64,000 nt of DNA from Seohaeicola saemankumensis (GCF_020171285.1 NZ_JAIUZI010000004.1:124001-188000); one strand, 5' to 3'. Positions 26,390 through 35,062 are shown, numbered from the stretch's first letter. The notes: generated by a model not told the origin, from the sequence alone. Numbers and translations are program-made.

Positions 26390-27076
26390 ATGCGTCGCCT
26401 TGTGTTCCTGCTGGTCATAGGGATCGCCGGTTGCGCGATCCTAGTCAGTCTTGGCAACTGGCAGGTGCGCCGGCTGGCCTGGAAGCAGCAGGTGCTGGCG
26501 GACATCACCGCACAGATTGCCGCCGCGCCCGTGGCCCTGCCAGGGGCGCCGGCGCTGGACCGTGACAAGTACCTGCCGGTAGTTGTAGCGGGCCGGTTCG
26601 ATGCGGGCGAGATCCACGTGCTGGTGTCGGTCAAGCAGGTCGGCGCCGGGTACCGCATCATCGCGCCGTTCCTGACCAACGACGGGCGGCGCATTCTGGT
26701 CGACCGCGGCTTTGTCCCGACCCCGGACAAGGATGCGGTGCGCGACGCCGGGCCGATGCGGGTCGAGGGCAATCTGCACTGGCCGCAGGAGATCGACGGT
26801 TACACGCCAGAGCCGGACACGGCGGCCAACATCTGGTTCGCCCGCGACGTGCCCGCCATGGCGACGGCGCTGCAGGCGGAACCCTTTTTGTTGATCGCGC
26901 GGTCGCAGACCGACACGGATGTGACGCCGCTGCCTGTCGACACGGCTGGTATTCCGAACGATCACTTGCAATATGCGGTCACTTGGTACGGGCTGGCGTT
27001 GGTCTGGACCGCGATGACCTTTTACTTCCTGTGGCGCACCCGTTCCCGCGCCCGACCCCGGAGCGATGAGACATGA
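26390..27076 (+). CDS. SURF1 family oxidase assembly protein
   Basis: A 228-residue SURF1 protein. The N-terminal helix (VFLLVIGIAGCAILVSLGNWQ) is followed by the conserved LGNWQVRRLAWK motif, and a periplasmic domain with GYRIIAPFLTNDGRRILVDRGFVP. A C-terminal helix (YGLALVWTAMTFYFLW) closes it. It helps insert heme a into subunit I. Its stop overlaps the thrC start by four bases. It is on the oxidase strand but beyond a terminator, so it may share a promoter with thrC and the peptidase gene. Confidence 0.9.
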   Translation: MRRLVFLLVIGIAGCAILVSLGNWQVRRLAWKQQVLADITAQIAAAPVALPGAPALDRDKYLPVVVAGRFDAGEIHVLVSVKQVGAGYRIIAPFLTNDGRRILVDRGFVPTPDKDAVRDAGPMRVEGNLHWPQEIDGYTPEPDTAANIWFARDVPAMATALQAEPFLLIARSQTDTDVTPLPVDTAGIPNDHLQYAVTWYGLALVWTAMTFYFLWRTRSRARPRSDET

Positions 27077-28461
27077 AATACATCTCGACACGCGGGCAGG
27101 CCCCCGAGCTGTCCTTTGAGGAGGCGATGCTGACCGGGCTGGCGCGCGATGGCGGGCTGTACCTGCCGGCCGAGATCCCGCAGATGAGCCACGATGAGAT
27201 CGCCGCGCTGTCCGGGCTGAGCTATGAGGAAACCGCGTTCCGGGTCATGCGACCCTTTCTGGGCGACACCTTCACCGACGAGGAATTTCGCGCCATCATC
27301 GCACGGGCCTATGAAGGGTTCGGCCATGCGGCGCGGGCGCCGCTGAAGCAACTGGCGCCCAACCATTTTCTGCTTGAGCTGTTCCACGGCCCGACGCTGG
27401 CGTTCAAGGATTTCGCCATGCAACTGATCGGCCAGATGTTCGAGGTCGCGCTGAAACGACGGGGCGAGCGTGTGACCATCGTCGGCGCCACCAGCGGCGA
27501 CACCGGCTCGGCTGCGATCGAGGCGTTCCGGGGGCTGGACGCGGTGGATGTGTTCATCCTGTTCCCGCATGGCCGCGTCAGCGAGGTGCAGCGCCGCCAG
27601 ATGACCACCCCGGATGACGCCAATGTGCATGCGCTGGCCGTCGATGGCGACTTCGACGACTGCCAGGCTCTGGTCAAGGACATGTTCAACGACTTCGACT
27701 TCCGTGACGGCGTGCGGCTGGCCGGTGTGAACTCGATCAACTTTGCCCGCGTGCTGGCGCAGGTGGTCTATTATTTCTCTTCCGCCGTGTCGCTGGGCGC
27801 GCCACAGCGCGAGGTCAGCTTTACCGTGCCGACCGGCAATTTCGGCGACATTTTTGCGGGCTACCTGGCCAAGCGGATGGGGCTGCCCATCGACCGGCTG
27901 GTGGTGGCGACCAACCAGAACGACATCCTCCACCGCTGCCTCTCGGGCGAGGGGTATTTCAAGGGGGACACGGTGCCGTCGATCAGCCCGTCGATGGACA
28001 TTCAGGTCAGCTCCAACTTCGAACGCGCGCTTTATTACGCCTATGACCAGGACGCGGGCGCGGTGGCGCAGCTGATGGACGAGCTGAAATCGGGCGGTTT
28101 CAACGTCAGCCAGGGGGCCCTGCAGGCGCTGGGAGAAAGCTTTGACTCGGGACGTGCCTCCGAGGAGGAAACGCTGGCCACCATCAAGTCGGCGCTGGCC
28201 AGCAGTGGCGAGTTGCTGTGCCCGCATTCCGCTGTAGGCGTCAAGGTCGCCGAGCAGGCCCGGCAGGCGGAAACACCGATGATCACGCTGGCCACCGCCC
28301 ACCCCGCGAAATTCCCCGCCGCCGTGGAACAGGCCAGCGGCGTGCATCCGCCTCTTCCCCCGCGCATGTCCGATCTGTATGACAGGCCGGAGCGCGTGAC
28401 CCGGATCGCCAAAGATCTGGCCGCTATCGAAGACCATATCAGGGGGCATATCGCCAATTGA
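27073..28461 (+). CDS. thrC: Threonine synthase
   Basis: A 462-residue PLP enzyme of the long (ThrC type 2) class. It begins MKYISTRGQAPELSFEEAMLTGLARDGGLYLP, has the PLP-lysine motif HGPTLAFKDFAMQ, the phosphate-binding TSGDTGSAA and the PTGNFGDIFAGY loop. It makes threonine from O-phosphohomoserine. It overlaps surf1 by four bases and the peptidase gene by four, so the three are coupled. Confidence 0.96.
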   Translation: MKYISTRGQAPELSFEEAMLTGLARDGGLYLPAEIPQMSHDEIAALSGLSYEETAFRVMRPFLGDTFTDEEFRAIIARAYEGFGHAARAPLKQLAPNHFLLELFHGPTLAFKDFAMQLIGQMFEVALKRRGERVTIVGATSGDTGSAAIEAFRGLDAVDVFILFPHGRVSEVQRRQMTTPDDANVHALAVDGDFDDCQALVKDMFNDFDFRDGVRLAGVNSINFARVLAQVVYYFSSAVSLGAPQREVSFTVPTGNFGDIFAGYLAKRMGLPIDRLVVATNQNDILHRCLSGEGYFKGDTVPSISPSMDIQVSSNFERALYYAYDQDAGAVAQLMDELKSGGFNVSQGALQALGESFDSGRASEEETLATIKSALASSGELLCPHSAVGVKVAEQARQAETPMITLATAHPAKFPAAVEQASGVHPPLPPRMSDLYDRPERVTRIAKDLAAIEDHIRGHIAN

Positions 28462-29720
28462 CCGTCCGCCAAGATCAACTGCCAAACGGCTTTCGCATCG
28501 TTTCCGAACACATGCCGGGGCTGCAATCCGCCGCCATCGGCATATGGGTGACCGCCGGCGGGCGGCACGAGCGGATCGAACAGAACGGCATCGCCCATTT
28601 CCTTGAACACATGGCGTTCAAAGGCACCAAACGGCGCAGCGCGCTGCAGATCGCCGAGGCGATCGAGGATGTCGGCGGCTACATCAACGCGTACACCTCG
28701 CGCGAGGTGACGGCCTATTACGCCCGCGTGCTGCAGGCCGACGTGCCGCTGGCAATGGACGTGATTGCCGACATCGTGTTGAACCCGGTTTTTGACCCGG
28801 CCGAGATCGAGGTCGAGCGCGGCGTGATCCTGCAGGAAATCGGGCAGGCCCACGATACACCGGACGACGTGATCTTTGATTGGCTGCAGGAAGACAGCTA
28901 TCGCGATCAGCCGCTGGGCCGCACTATCCTTGGTCCGACAGAGCGTGTCAGCAGCTTCTCGCGTGACGATCTGGCCGCCTTTGTGGGCGAGCACTATGGG
29001 CCGGGCCAGATGATTTTGTCTGCGGCCGGTGCGGTGGATCACGATGCGCTGGTGCGGATGGCCCGGGACCTGTTCGGACACATGGCACCGAGCCCGGTTC
29101 ACGATCCGCTGTCGGCTCGGTTCACCGGCGGCGAAACGCGGCGGTCGAAAAGGCTGGAGCAGGCGCATTTCGCTCTGGCGCTGGAAAGCCCCGGATACCG
29201 CGACGACGCGATCTATACGGCGCAAATCTATTCCAGCGCCCTGGGCGGCGGCATGTCGAGCCGCCTGTTCCAAGAGATCCGCGAGGTGCGGGGCCTGTGT
29301 TACACGATTTTTGCACAGACCGGTGCCTATGCCGATACCGGCACCACGACGATCTATGCCGGCACCTCGGCGGGTCAGATCGCCGAACTGGCGGGCATCA
29401 CCATCGACGAAATGAAACGCGCCGCCGATGACATGACCGAGGCCGAGGTCGCCCGCGCCCGCGCGCAGATGAAGGCGGGGATGCTGATGGGGCTGGAAAG
29501 CCCGTCCAACCGCGCCGAACGGCTGGCCCGGCTGGTCCAGATCTGGGACACGGTGCCGTCGCTCGAGGACACAGTGGCGCGTATCGACGCGGTGACCACC
29601 GGCGATGTCCGCGGTTTTGCCGAGGATATGGCCGTTCGCGCGCCAGCGGCGCTGGCGCTATACGGTCCGATCGATGCCGCACCGACGCTGAGCGAGCTGC
29701 AGGAGAGGCGCGCCGCCTGA
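28458..29720 (+). CDS. M16 family zinc metallopeptidase
   Basis: A 420-residue peptidase with the inverted zinc motif HFLEH at residues 47-51 and the downstream glutamate in EVERGVILQEIGQAHDTPDD. The C-terminal half has the second M16 domain (ALGGGMSSRLFQEIREVRGLCYTI). It resembles the mitochondrial processing peptidase beta subunit and bacterial PqqL-like enzymes. The start is a TTG overlapping the thrC stop. Next to thrC and a GNAT gene, this is a standard Rhodobacterales arrangement. Its substrate is unknown. Confidence 0.92.
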   Translation: MTVRQDQLPNGFRIVSEHMPGLQSAAIGIWVTAGGRHERIEQNGIAHFLEHMAFKGTKRRSALQIAEAIEDVGGYINAYTSREVTAYYARVLQADVPLAMDVIADIVLNPVFDPAEIEVERGVILQEIGQAHDTPDDVIFDWLQEDSYRDQPLGRTILGPTERVSSFSRDDLAAFVGEHYGPGQMILSAAGAVDHDALVRMARDLFGHMAPSPVHDPLSARFTGGETRRSKRLEQAHFALALESPGYRDDAIYTAQIYSSALGGGMSSRLFQEIREVRGLCYTIFAQTGAYADTGTTTIYAGTSAGQIAELAGITIDEMKRAADDMTEAEVARARAQMKAGMLMGLESPSNRAERLARLVQIWDTVPSLEDTVARIDAVTTGDVRGFAEDMAVRAPAALALYGPIDAAPTLSELQERRAA

Positions 29721-29730
29721 TGCCGTTCTG

Positions 29731-30315
29731 ATGTTGCTGTCCAAACGCAAGCTGAAGATCGAAAGCGAGCGGTTGTCGCTGCGGCCACCGACGCATTCGG
29801 ACTTTCGCGACTGGGCGGCATTGCGGCGGGAAAGCCAGGAGTTCCTGGTCCCTTGGGAGCCGAGCTGGGCCGAAGACCACCTGAGCCGCAAAGCCTTTAC
29901 AAACCGGGTCTACTGGGCGCAGCGGTCGGTGACCAACGACAGCGCGATGCCGCTGTTCATGTTCCGCCGCAGTGACGAGACTTTGCTGGGCGCAATTACG
30001 CTGGACAACATCCGCCGGGGGCCGGCACAGGCCGGGACGCTGGGCTATTGGATCGGGCAGGCCCACGCTCGCCAGGGGTACATGCGCGAGGCCATCGAGG
30101 CGGCGGTTCACTATGCCTTTGCGCGGCTGGACCTGAGCCGGATCGAGGCCGCCTGCCTGCCGGAAAACGTTGCCTCGCGCGGGCTGCTGGAAAGCTGTGG
30201 GTTCAAATACGAAGGCGTTGCGCAATCCTATCTGCAGATCAATGGGCGCTGGCGCACGCATGTGCTTTATGCCTCATTGCGCAGCGACCGGCGTGGAAAG
30301 ACCGACGCCGGCTAA
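29731..30315 (+). CDS. GNAT N-acetyltransferase, RimJ/RimL type
   Basis: A 194-residue protein with a RimJ-like GNAT fold: LKIESERLSLRPPTHSDFRDW at the N-terminus, LLGAITLDNIRRG, the acetyl-CoA motif GYWIGQAHARQGYMREAI and ENVASRGLLESCGFKYEGV. Members acetylate the N-terminus of ribosomal protein S5 or other proteins. It lies 10 bp after the peptidase gene and is probably in its operon. No strong Shine-Dalgarno precedes the ATG. Confidence 0.88.
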   Translation: MLLSKRKLKIESERLSLRPPTHSDFRDWAALRRESQEFLVPWEPSWAEDHLSRKAFTNRVYWAQRSVTNDSAMPLFMFRRSDETLLGAITLDNIRRGPAQAGTLGYWIGQAHARQGYMREAIEAAVHYAFARLDLSRIEAACLPENVASRGLLESCGFKYEGVAQSYLQINGRWRTHVLYASLRSDRRGKTDAG

Positions 30316-30385
30316 CCGCCGGTCCGCGCCTTGGCTGGAAATGCCCTTGGCCCGTGCTATCCTCCCGCGTCAGGAGGTGCCTGCG

Positions 30386-31210
30386 ATGCTGATACGGCTT
30401 TGTCTGATCCTGATGATCCTGTCCACCGGCATGGCGGCCGCGCAAGAGAGACGGCCGAGCCACTGCATCGCCATCGCCGATGCGGCGCCGGGGATACGGT
30501 ACCTGCACAAGGCGGCCTGGACCGATCCGCTGCCGGATCATACGGTGCGGATCAGCTATATCGCGCATGCCTCGTTCCTGATCCAGACCCAGGGCGGGCT
30601 AAATGCTGTCACGGACTTCACCGGCTTCATCGGCAACACCACTTTGATCCCCGACGTGGTGACGATGAACCACGCCCACGAGACCCATTGGACAGCGTTC
30701 CCGGACCCGGCCATTCCGCATGCGCTGAACGGCTGGGGCGAATTCGGGCAGGGTATCGACCACGATCTGGATCTGGGCGAGATGCTGGTGCGCAATGTCT
30801 CGACCGACATCCGGTCGCAGTTCGCGGGGATCGAGCCCAAGGGCAACTCGATCTTCGTGTTCGAGGTGGCCGGGTTGTGCATCGGCCATCTGGGGCACCT
30901 GCACCATGTGCCTGACGATGCACAGTTCGCGGCGCTGGGGCGGCTGGACGTGGTGATGGCGGCGGTCGATGGCGGCACCACGATGACCCTGCCGGAAATG
31001 ATGCAGGTTCTGCGCCGGCTCAAATCGTCGGTCATTATCCCGATGCATTGGTTCAGCGGCTATTCGCTGGCGGCGTTCCTGTCCGGCGTGCAGGGCGAAT
31101 TCGCCATCGAAGAGGCCGGCGGATCCGAGATCGAAGTGTCGCTGCGCAGCCTGCCGTCGCGCCCGACGGTGATGGTTCTGCAACCACGCTATCTGGTCGA
31201 CCCGGAGTAA
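30386..31210 (+). CDS. Exported metallo-beta-lactamase-fold protein (UlaG-like)
   Basis: A 274-residue protein with a signal peptide (LIRLCLILMILSTGMAAAQ). The MBL-like fold shows in VRISYIAHASFLIQTQGGL, VVTMNHAHETHWTAF, LCIGHLGHLHHVPDD, and a final SSVIIPMHWF. The usual HxHxDH is replaced by NHAHETH, so metal binding may differ. It is a UlaG/L-ascorbate-lactonase-like member, with substrate unknown. The start has AGGAGG eight bases upstream. It follows the GNAT gene. Confidence 0.78.
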   Translation: MLIRLCLILMILSTGMAAAQERRPSHCIAIADAAPGIRYLHKAAWTDPLPDHTVRISYIAHASFLIQTQGGLNAVTDFTGFIGNTTLIPDVVTMNHAHETHWTAFPDPAIPHALNGWGEFGQGIDHDLDLGEMLVRNVSTDIRSQFAGIEPKGNSIFVFEVAGLCIGHLGHLHHVPDDAQFAALGRLDVVMAAVDGGTTMTLPEMMQVLRRLKSSVIIPMHWFSGYSLAAFLSGVQGEFAIEEAGGSEIEVSLRSLPSRPTVMVLQPRYLVDPE

Positions 31211-31249
31211 GTGGTTGCGGTGGCAGGTCTGCTTGGGCATTGATGCGAC

Positions 31250-32668
31250 ATGACGCTGAACCCCGCTGACCAAGATTTTGCCACCCGGCTGCGTGAGACC
31301 GTCGCGCCGGAGGTGCTGCGCGCGCCCGATCCCCGGCACCTGGAAGAGCCGCGCGGCCGCTATGCCGGACATGGCGGCCTTTTGGCGCTGCCCCGCGATG
31401 TGAGCGAGGTCTCGGCCCTGGTGCGCGCCGCCAACGCGGCGCGGGTTCCGGTGGTGCCGTATGGGGGCGGAACCGGGCTGGTCGGCGGTCAGATCGCGCC
31501 GGATGGCCCGGCACCGCTGATCCTGTCGCTGGAACGGATGTCGGCGATCCGCGAGGTTTACCCGACCGAGAATGTCCTGATCGCAGAAGCGGGGGCGGTT
31601 CTGGCCGATGTGCAGGCGGCGGCGCGCGCGCATGACCGGCTGTTTCCCCTGTCGCTGGCCGCCGAAGGGACGGCGCGTATCGGTGGCAACCTGTCGACCA
31701 ACGCCGGCGGCACAGGGGTGCTGCGCTATGGCAATGCGCGCGATTTGTGCCTGGGGCTGGAGGCGGTGCTGCCCGATGGGCGGATCTGGAACGGGCTGTC
31801 GCGACTGCGCAAGGACAACACCGGCTATGACCTGAAGAACCTGCTGATCGGGGCAGAGGGTACGCTGGGCGTGATCACTGCGGCCTCGCTCAAGCTCTAC
31901 CCGATCCCCGCAGTCTCGGGCACGGCGCTGTTCATGGTGCCCTCGCCGGCCGCGGCGCTGGACCTGCTGTCGCTGGCCCGCGACCGGGTTGGCGACGGCG
32001 TCAGTGCGTTTGAACTGATCCACGGGCAGGGTCTGCAATTTCTGGACGAGGTGTTGCCGGATATCCGGCAACCCTTTTCCGAGAGCCCCGGCTGGTGCGT
32101 GCTGATCGAGGTCGGGCTGGCGCGGGGGCTGGACCCGCAGGCGGTGCTGACCGACCTGTTCGAGGATGCGGTGGAGAGGGGCCTGTGCGAAGACGGGCTG
32201 ATCGCCCAGTCGGAAGCGCAGCGCCGCGATTTCTGGTCGGTGCGCGAACATATCCCGGAGGCCAACCGCCGCATCGGCGCGGTCAGCAGCCACGACATCT
32301 CGGTTCCGATCAGCTTGATCCCGGAATTTCTGAGCCGTGGCAAAGACTTGGTCGCCAGCCTGGGCGACTATCGGCTGAACGCCTTTGGCCATATGGGCGA
32401 CGGCAACCTGCATTTCAACGTGTTCCCGCCAAAGGGGAAATCAAAGCAGGACTACGCCGGAACACCGGCGGCGGAGGTGAAACGCGCGTTGCATGATCTG
32501 GTGCATGACATGGGCGGATCGGTGAGTGCGGAACACGGGATCGGGCGGGCCAAGGTCGAGGATCTGGAACGCTACAAAGACCCCGTGGCGCTGGAGGTCA
32601 TGCGCGTGATCAAGGCGGCGCTGGACCCGGCCGGTATCATGAACCCAGGCGCGGTGCTGCGCAGCTGA
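31250..32668 (+). CDS. FAD-linked oxidase, GlcD/D-2-hydroxy acid dehydrogenase family
   Basis: A 472-residue flavoprotein. The FAD-binding type 2 domain includes VVPYGGGTGLVGG and RIGGNLSTNAGGTGVLRYGN, and the C-terminal oxidase domain includes FGHMGDGNLHFNV and HGIGRAKVEDLERY, ending in DPAGIMNPGAVL. Close relatives oxidise glycolate, D-lactate or D-2-hydroxyglutarate. There are no glcE/glcF neighbours, so a single-subunit D-2-hydroxyglutarate or D-lactate dehydrogenase is more likely. It converges with apt. Confidence 0.85.
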   Translation: MTLNPADQDFATRLRETVAPEVLRAPDPRHLEEPRGRYAGHGGLLALPRDVSEVSALVRAANAARVPVVPYGGGTGLVGGQIAPDGPAPLILSLERMSAIREVYPTENVLIAEAGAVLADVQAAARAHDRLFPLSLAAEGTARIGGNLSTNAGGTGVLRYGNARDLCLGLEAVLPDGRIWNGLSRLRKDNTGYDLKNLLIGAEGTLGVITAASLKLYPIPAVSGTALFMVPSPAAALDLLSLARDRVGDGVSAFELIHGQGLQFLDEVLPDIRQPFSESPGWCVLIEVGLARGLDPQAVLTDLFEDAVERGLCEDGLIAQSEAQRRDFWSVREHIPEANRRIGAVSSHDISVPISLIPEFLSRGKDLVASLGDYRLNAFGHMGDGNLHFNVFPPKGKSKQDYAGTPAAEVKRALHDLVHDMGGSVSAEHGIGRAKVEDLERYKDPVALEVMRVIKAALDPAGIMNPGAVLRS

Positions 32669-32681
32669 CACGGCAGATTTT

Positions 32682-32727
32682 GCCGTTTTGTACAACTTTT
32701 CAAACCGGGTTTTGCGGTTTTGTACAT
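32682..32727. repeat. Twin TTGTAC motif element (copy A)
   Basis: Two CCG/CGG-TTTTGTACA motifs start 32 bp apart (32682 and 32714) on either side of AAACCGGG. The same layout with 32-bp spacing occurs at 57278-57323, also in a convergent gap. The role is unknown. It could be a protein-binding site or part of a transcription end region. Confidence 0.55.
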
Positions 32728-32770
32728 GTGAATGTGCGCCTAGACGGGGCGTCTGGGCGCACCGGTCGCG

Positions 32771-32817
32771 CCGGAATTTTTGAAAAATTCCGGGCAAAAT
32801 TCTTTGAAAGAATTTTG
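32771..32817. terminator. Paired 11-1-11 palindromes, bidirectional terminator (copy 2)
   Basis: Hairpin one pairs CCGGAATTTTT (32771-32781) with AAAAATTCCGG (32783-32793). After one base, hairpin two pairs CAAAATTCTTT (32795-32805) with AAAGAATTTTG (32807-32817). Both arms are perfect and each loop is a single G. It lies between the convergent oxidase and apt genes, as the copy at 14490-14534 lies between another convergent pair. Confidence 0.8.
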
Positions 32818-32831
32818 GTCCGGCGGCGCGG

Positions 32832-33371
32832 TCAGAGACCTTCGAAGGCGCAGAGCGCGTGCACGTCCATCCCCATGTCTTCGAGCACCTTGCGCCCGCC
32901 GAGGTCGGGCAGGTCGATGACAAAGGCGCAGGAGACGATTTCGCCGCCGAGCCGTTCGATCAGCTTGATGCCGGCCGCGCAGGTGCCGCCGGTGGCCAGC
33001 AGGTCGTCGACCACCAGGATCTTTTCGCCCGCCTCGATGGCGTCGTCGTGGATCTCGACGATCGCCTCGCCGTATTCCAGCGTGTAGTCCTGACTGATCG
33101 TGGTGCCGGGCAGCTTGCCCTTCTTGCGGATCGGGACAAAGCCGACGCTCAGCTGGTGGGCGATCGCACCACCCAGGATGAAGCCGCGCGCCTCGAGCCC
33201 GACCACCTTGTCGATCCGCATCCCCGCGTAGGGGTGCAGCATCTGGTCGATGGCCATGCGGAACCCGCGCGGATCCGAAAACAGGGTGGTGACATCGCGG
33301 AACATGATGCCGTCGTGCGGGAAATCGACAATGGTGCGGATGTAGTCCTTGACGTCGGTCTTCTTTGGCAT
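32832..33371 (-). CDS. apt: Adenine phosphoribosyltransferase
   Basis: A 179-residue enzyme with the PRPP-binding motif [14 protein letters not shown], and [17 protein letters not shown] and [11 protein letters not shown] typical of APRT. It salvages adenine with PRPP to AMP. The ATG at 33371 begins [18 protein letters not shown]. The longer frame to 33437 is unconserved. It converges with the FAD oxidase. An MTA phosphorylase gene that yields adenine lies 3 kb away, so the two may work in one salvage route. Confidence 0.95.
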   Translation of the reverse strand: MPKKTDVKDYIRTIVDFPHDGIMFRDVTTLFSDPRGFRMAIDQMLHPYAGMRIDKVVGLEARGFILGGAIAHQLSVGFVPIRKKGKLPGTTISQDYTLEYGEAIVEIHDDAIEAGEKILVVDDLLATGGTCAAGIKLIERLGGEIVSCAFVIDLPDLGGRKVLEDMGMDVHALCAFEGL

Positions 33372-33440
33372 CGTGGTCCCCGGTCTATCGTTGGATGGGC
33401 AGGGGTTTGGCCGATGCGCGTCCGGCTGGCAAGGCAAACT

Positions 33441-33469
33441 CGCCGGAACCCTGCGTTCGGGTTCCGGCG
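33441..33469 (-). terminator. Hairpin after the small ORF at 33474
   Basis: Perfect 11-bp arms CGCCGGAACCC (33441-33451) and GGGTTCCGGCG (33459-33469) with a 7-nt loop. On the minus strand it begins 5 bases after the stop of the 38-residue ORF and is followed by AGTTTGCC, a weak T-tract. It supports a short minus-strand transcript there. Confidence 0.6.
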
Positions 33470-33473
33470 CGTG

Positions 33474-33590
33474 TCATTTCTGCGTGGTGCGGTACAGCCG
33501 GTAGAGCGCCGACGGCAGCCAGGGCAGATGCGGTTTGTTCCAGTCGCGGCGATCGCGCAACAGGAAGGATTGTGCTGACTGAAGATTCAT
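33474..33590 (-). CDS. Possible small protein (38 aa)
   Basis: A short frame MNLQSAQSFLLRDRRDWNKP, rich in Arg, Trp and Leu, ending YRTTQK. AGGA lies six bases before the ATG and a perfect hairpin follows its stop. It is divergent from the ribbon-helix-helix gene and 102 bp upstream of apt. The function is unknown. It could instead be a leader for apt. It is weak evidence but the gap is otherwise unexplained. Confidence 0.4.
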   Translation of the reverse strand: MNLQSAQSFLLRDRRDWNKPHLPWLPSALYRLYRTTQK

Positions 33591-33646
33591 ACGCCTTCCT
33601 TTTCTATTTGTTTTGCTCGTATTATCGTATATCGACAATTCCTATG

Positions 33647-33666
33647 CATTGTATATACATTGTATA
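33647..33666. promoter_or_regulatory. Direct repeat operator before ribbon-helix-helix gene
   Basis: CATTGTATA occurs at 33647-33655 and again at 33658-33666, an 11-bp period, about one helical turn. A TCGACA hexamer (33632-33637) and TATACA (33654-33659) with a 16-bp spacer could form a promoter that the repeats overlap. Tandem sites with 11-bp period suit a ribbon-helix-helix autorepressor. Confidence 0.5.
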
Positions 33667-33699
33667 GTGGCGACTTCAAGGAAACCGGGGCAAAAAATT

Positions 33700-33873
33700 G
33701 TGACAAAAAAAGATGGCAAGGCCGCGGGCAAGAAGAACAGCCAACTGGTGCTGAGGTTGGACAAGGGCGAACGGGATGCCTTTGTCGACCTGTGCAAGGA
33801 GATGGACACCAGCGCGGCGCGCGAGATCCGGCGGTTTATCCGTGAGTTCATGAAGGAAAACGCCGACCGTTAA
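33700..33873 (+). CDS. Small ribbon-helix-helix-like DNA-binding protein
   Basis: About 57 residues. After a lysine-rich start (VTKKDGKAAGKKNS) the sequence QLVLRLDKGERDAFVDLCKE and then MDTSAAREIRRFIREFMKEN has the beta-strand, helix, turn, helix pattern of the Arc/MetJ/CopG fold. The start is uncertain: I chose the GTG at 33700 with GGGG nine bases upstream, but GTG at 33667 or ATG at 33613 are also in frame. The upstream direct repeats suggest autoregulation. Such proteins can be antitoxins, but no toxin gene is adjacent. Confidence 0.65.
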   Translation: MTKKDGKAAGKKNSQLVLRLDKGERDAFVDLCKEMDTSAAREIRRFIREFMKENADR

Positions 33874-33902
33874 GCGGGCGCGTTTGCGAGGGGATCAGAT
33901 CT

Positions 33903-34532
33903 TCAGACCGGCCTGCGCAGCACGGCAGTGGCCAGCCCCATACCCATCAGTGCGGCCCCGCCGCCCCGGGTCAGCCCGGCGACCACCCTTGGCCGTCCGA
34001 TCCATTGCCGCAAGCGGTCGGCCAGCAGCGCATAGGCCAGCGCGTTTACTGCGGCCAGTCCGACAAACGTGGCGATCAGGATCGCGAATTGCGGGGTTAG
34101 CGGCGCCTCGGGCCGCAGGAACTGGGGCACGAAGGCGATGAAGAAGGCGATGGATTTGGGGTTCAGCGCGGTGACCGTTGCGGCATGGGCAAACACGCCG
34201 CGGGCGGTGACGTCATCTGCCGGGGCCAGATGCCGAAGCCCCGACCGTGTGGCGCTGCGCCACAGTTTGACGCCGAGCCAGACCAGATAGGCCGCGCCGA
34301 TCCATTTCAGCAGCGAAAACAGCGTGGCGGAGGTGGCCACCAGCGCCCCCAGCCCGGCCAGCGAGGCGGTCATTGCGATCAGGTCGCCAAGGGCCACCCC
34401 GGCCGCACTGGCCAGGGCGACGCTGCGGCCCTTGCCAAGCGCATAGCTGAGCACCAGCAGGACGGTGGGCCCCGGGATCAGCAGAAGGGCGGTCGAGGCG
34501 GCGACGAAGGCCAGCCAGAGATCGAGGGGCAT
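33903..34532 (-). CDS. LysE family translocator
   Basis: A 209-residue protein with six predicted helices. It begins MPLDLWLAFVAASTALLLIPGPTVLLVLSYALGKG, and the LIPGP motif is the LysE/RhtB signature. A central ALNPKSIAFFIAFVPQF follows. The family exports amino acids such as homoserine, threonine or lysine across the inner membrane. GGAG is six bases before the ATG. The substrate is not clear from context. Confidence 0.9.
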   Translation of the reverse strand: MPLDLWLAFVAASTALLLIPGPTVLLVLSYALGKGRSVALASAAGVALGDLIAMTASLAGLGALVATSATLFSLLKWIGAAYLVWLGVKLWRSATRSGLRHLAPADDVTARGVFAHAATVTALNPKSIAFFIAFVPQFLRPEAPLTPQFAILIATFVGLAAVNALAYALLADRLRQWIGRPRVVAGLTRGGGAALMGMGLATAVLRRPV

Positions 34533-34596
34533 GGGATACTCCGCAATGGTTGGCGGGTACCTTGGAGGTTGAAGGCTGGCGCCGCAAGGCCAAGCG

Positions 34597-35061
34597 TCAG
34601 GGTTTCACGACCATCAGCCAGAAGATTGCAATCAGCGCGGCAAACGCGGGCCAGCCCAGCGCGAACCAGATACGGTAGGCGCGCCGGGCCTCTACCGGCA
34701 GGGGCCGGTTGGCGGTTGCGGCGATCCGCGCGAGATCGCGAATGCGGATCTGCAGGCGGACCACGGGCGCCCAGCAGGCAAAGGCCAAAAGGTACAGCAC
34801 GTAGGCCGCGACAAGCCAGCCTGACCACGGGTCGTGACCGGCCTGCCAGATCAGCCAGATCCCGGTGGCGGGCTGGGCAAGTCCAGCCGGGGTGGTAAAG
34901 ATCCAGTCGGCCAGCACCACGCCGGAGGACACCCGCGCGATCACTCTGGGGTCATTCCCGCGCATCGCCCAGACCATTTGAAACGCGGTGCCGATACCGG
35001 TGCCGAAGAGCACGGTCGAGGACAGTATGTGCAGCCATTTCGCGGTCAGGTAGGGATCCAT
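34597..35061 (-). CDS. DUF2269-like integral membrane protein
   Basis: About 154 residues with four helices. It begins MDPYLTAKWLHILSSTVLFG, has ADWIFTTPAGLAQPATGIWL in the middle, and ends AYRIWFALGWPAFAALIAIFWLMVVKP, the pattern of DUF2269 proteins. No function is established to my knowledge. The ATG lies two bases upstream of, and so just past, the SDR-DoxX stop. It and the SDR gene seem to be an operon, so a membrane redox link is possible but is inference. Confidence 0.75.
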   Translation of the reverse strand: MDPYLTAKWLHILSSTVLFGTGIGTAFQMVWAMRGNDPRVIARVSSGVVLADWIFTTPAGLAQPATGIWLIWQAGHDPWSGWLVAAYVLYLLAFACWAPVVRLQIRIRDLARIAATANRPLPVEARRAYRIWFALGWPAFAALIAIFWLMVVKP

Positions 35062-35062
35062 C

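Noticed and set aside
30599..32413. A 604-residue minus-strand frame opposite the FAD oxidase
   Set aside because: It is an antisense shadow with low-complexity Arg/Gln/His content. The plus-strand gene has full family motifs.
33700..33873. A full toxin-antitoxin pair around the ribbon-helix-helix gene
   Set aside because: No toxin-like gene lies next to it. The following gene is a LysE transporter on the other strand and the divergent ORF is only 38 residues.
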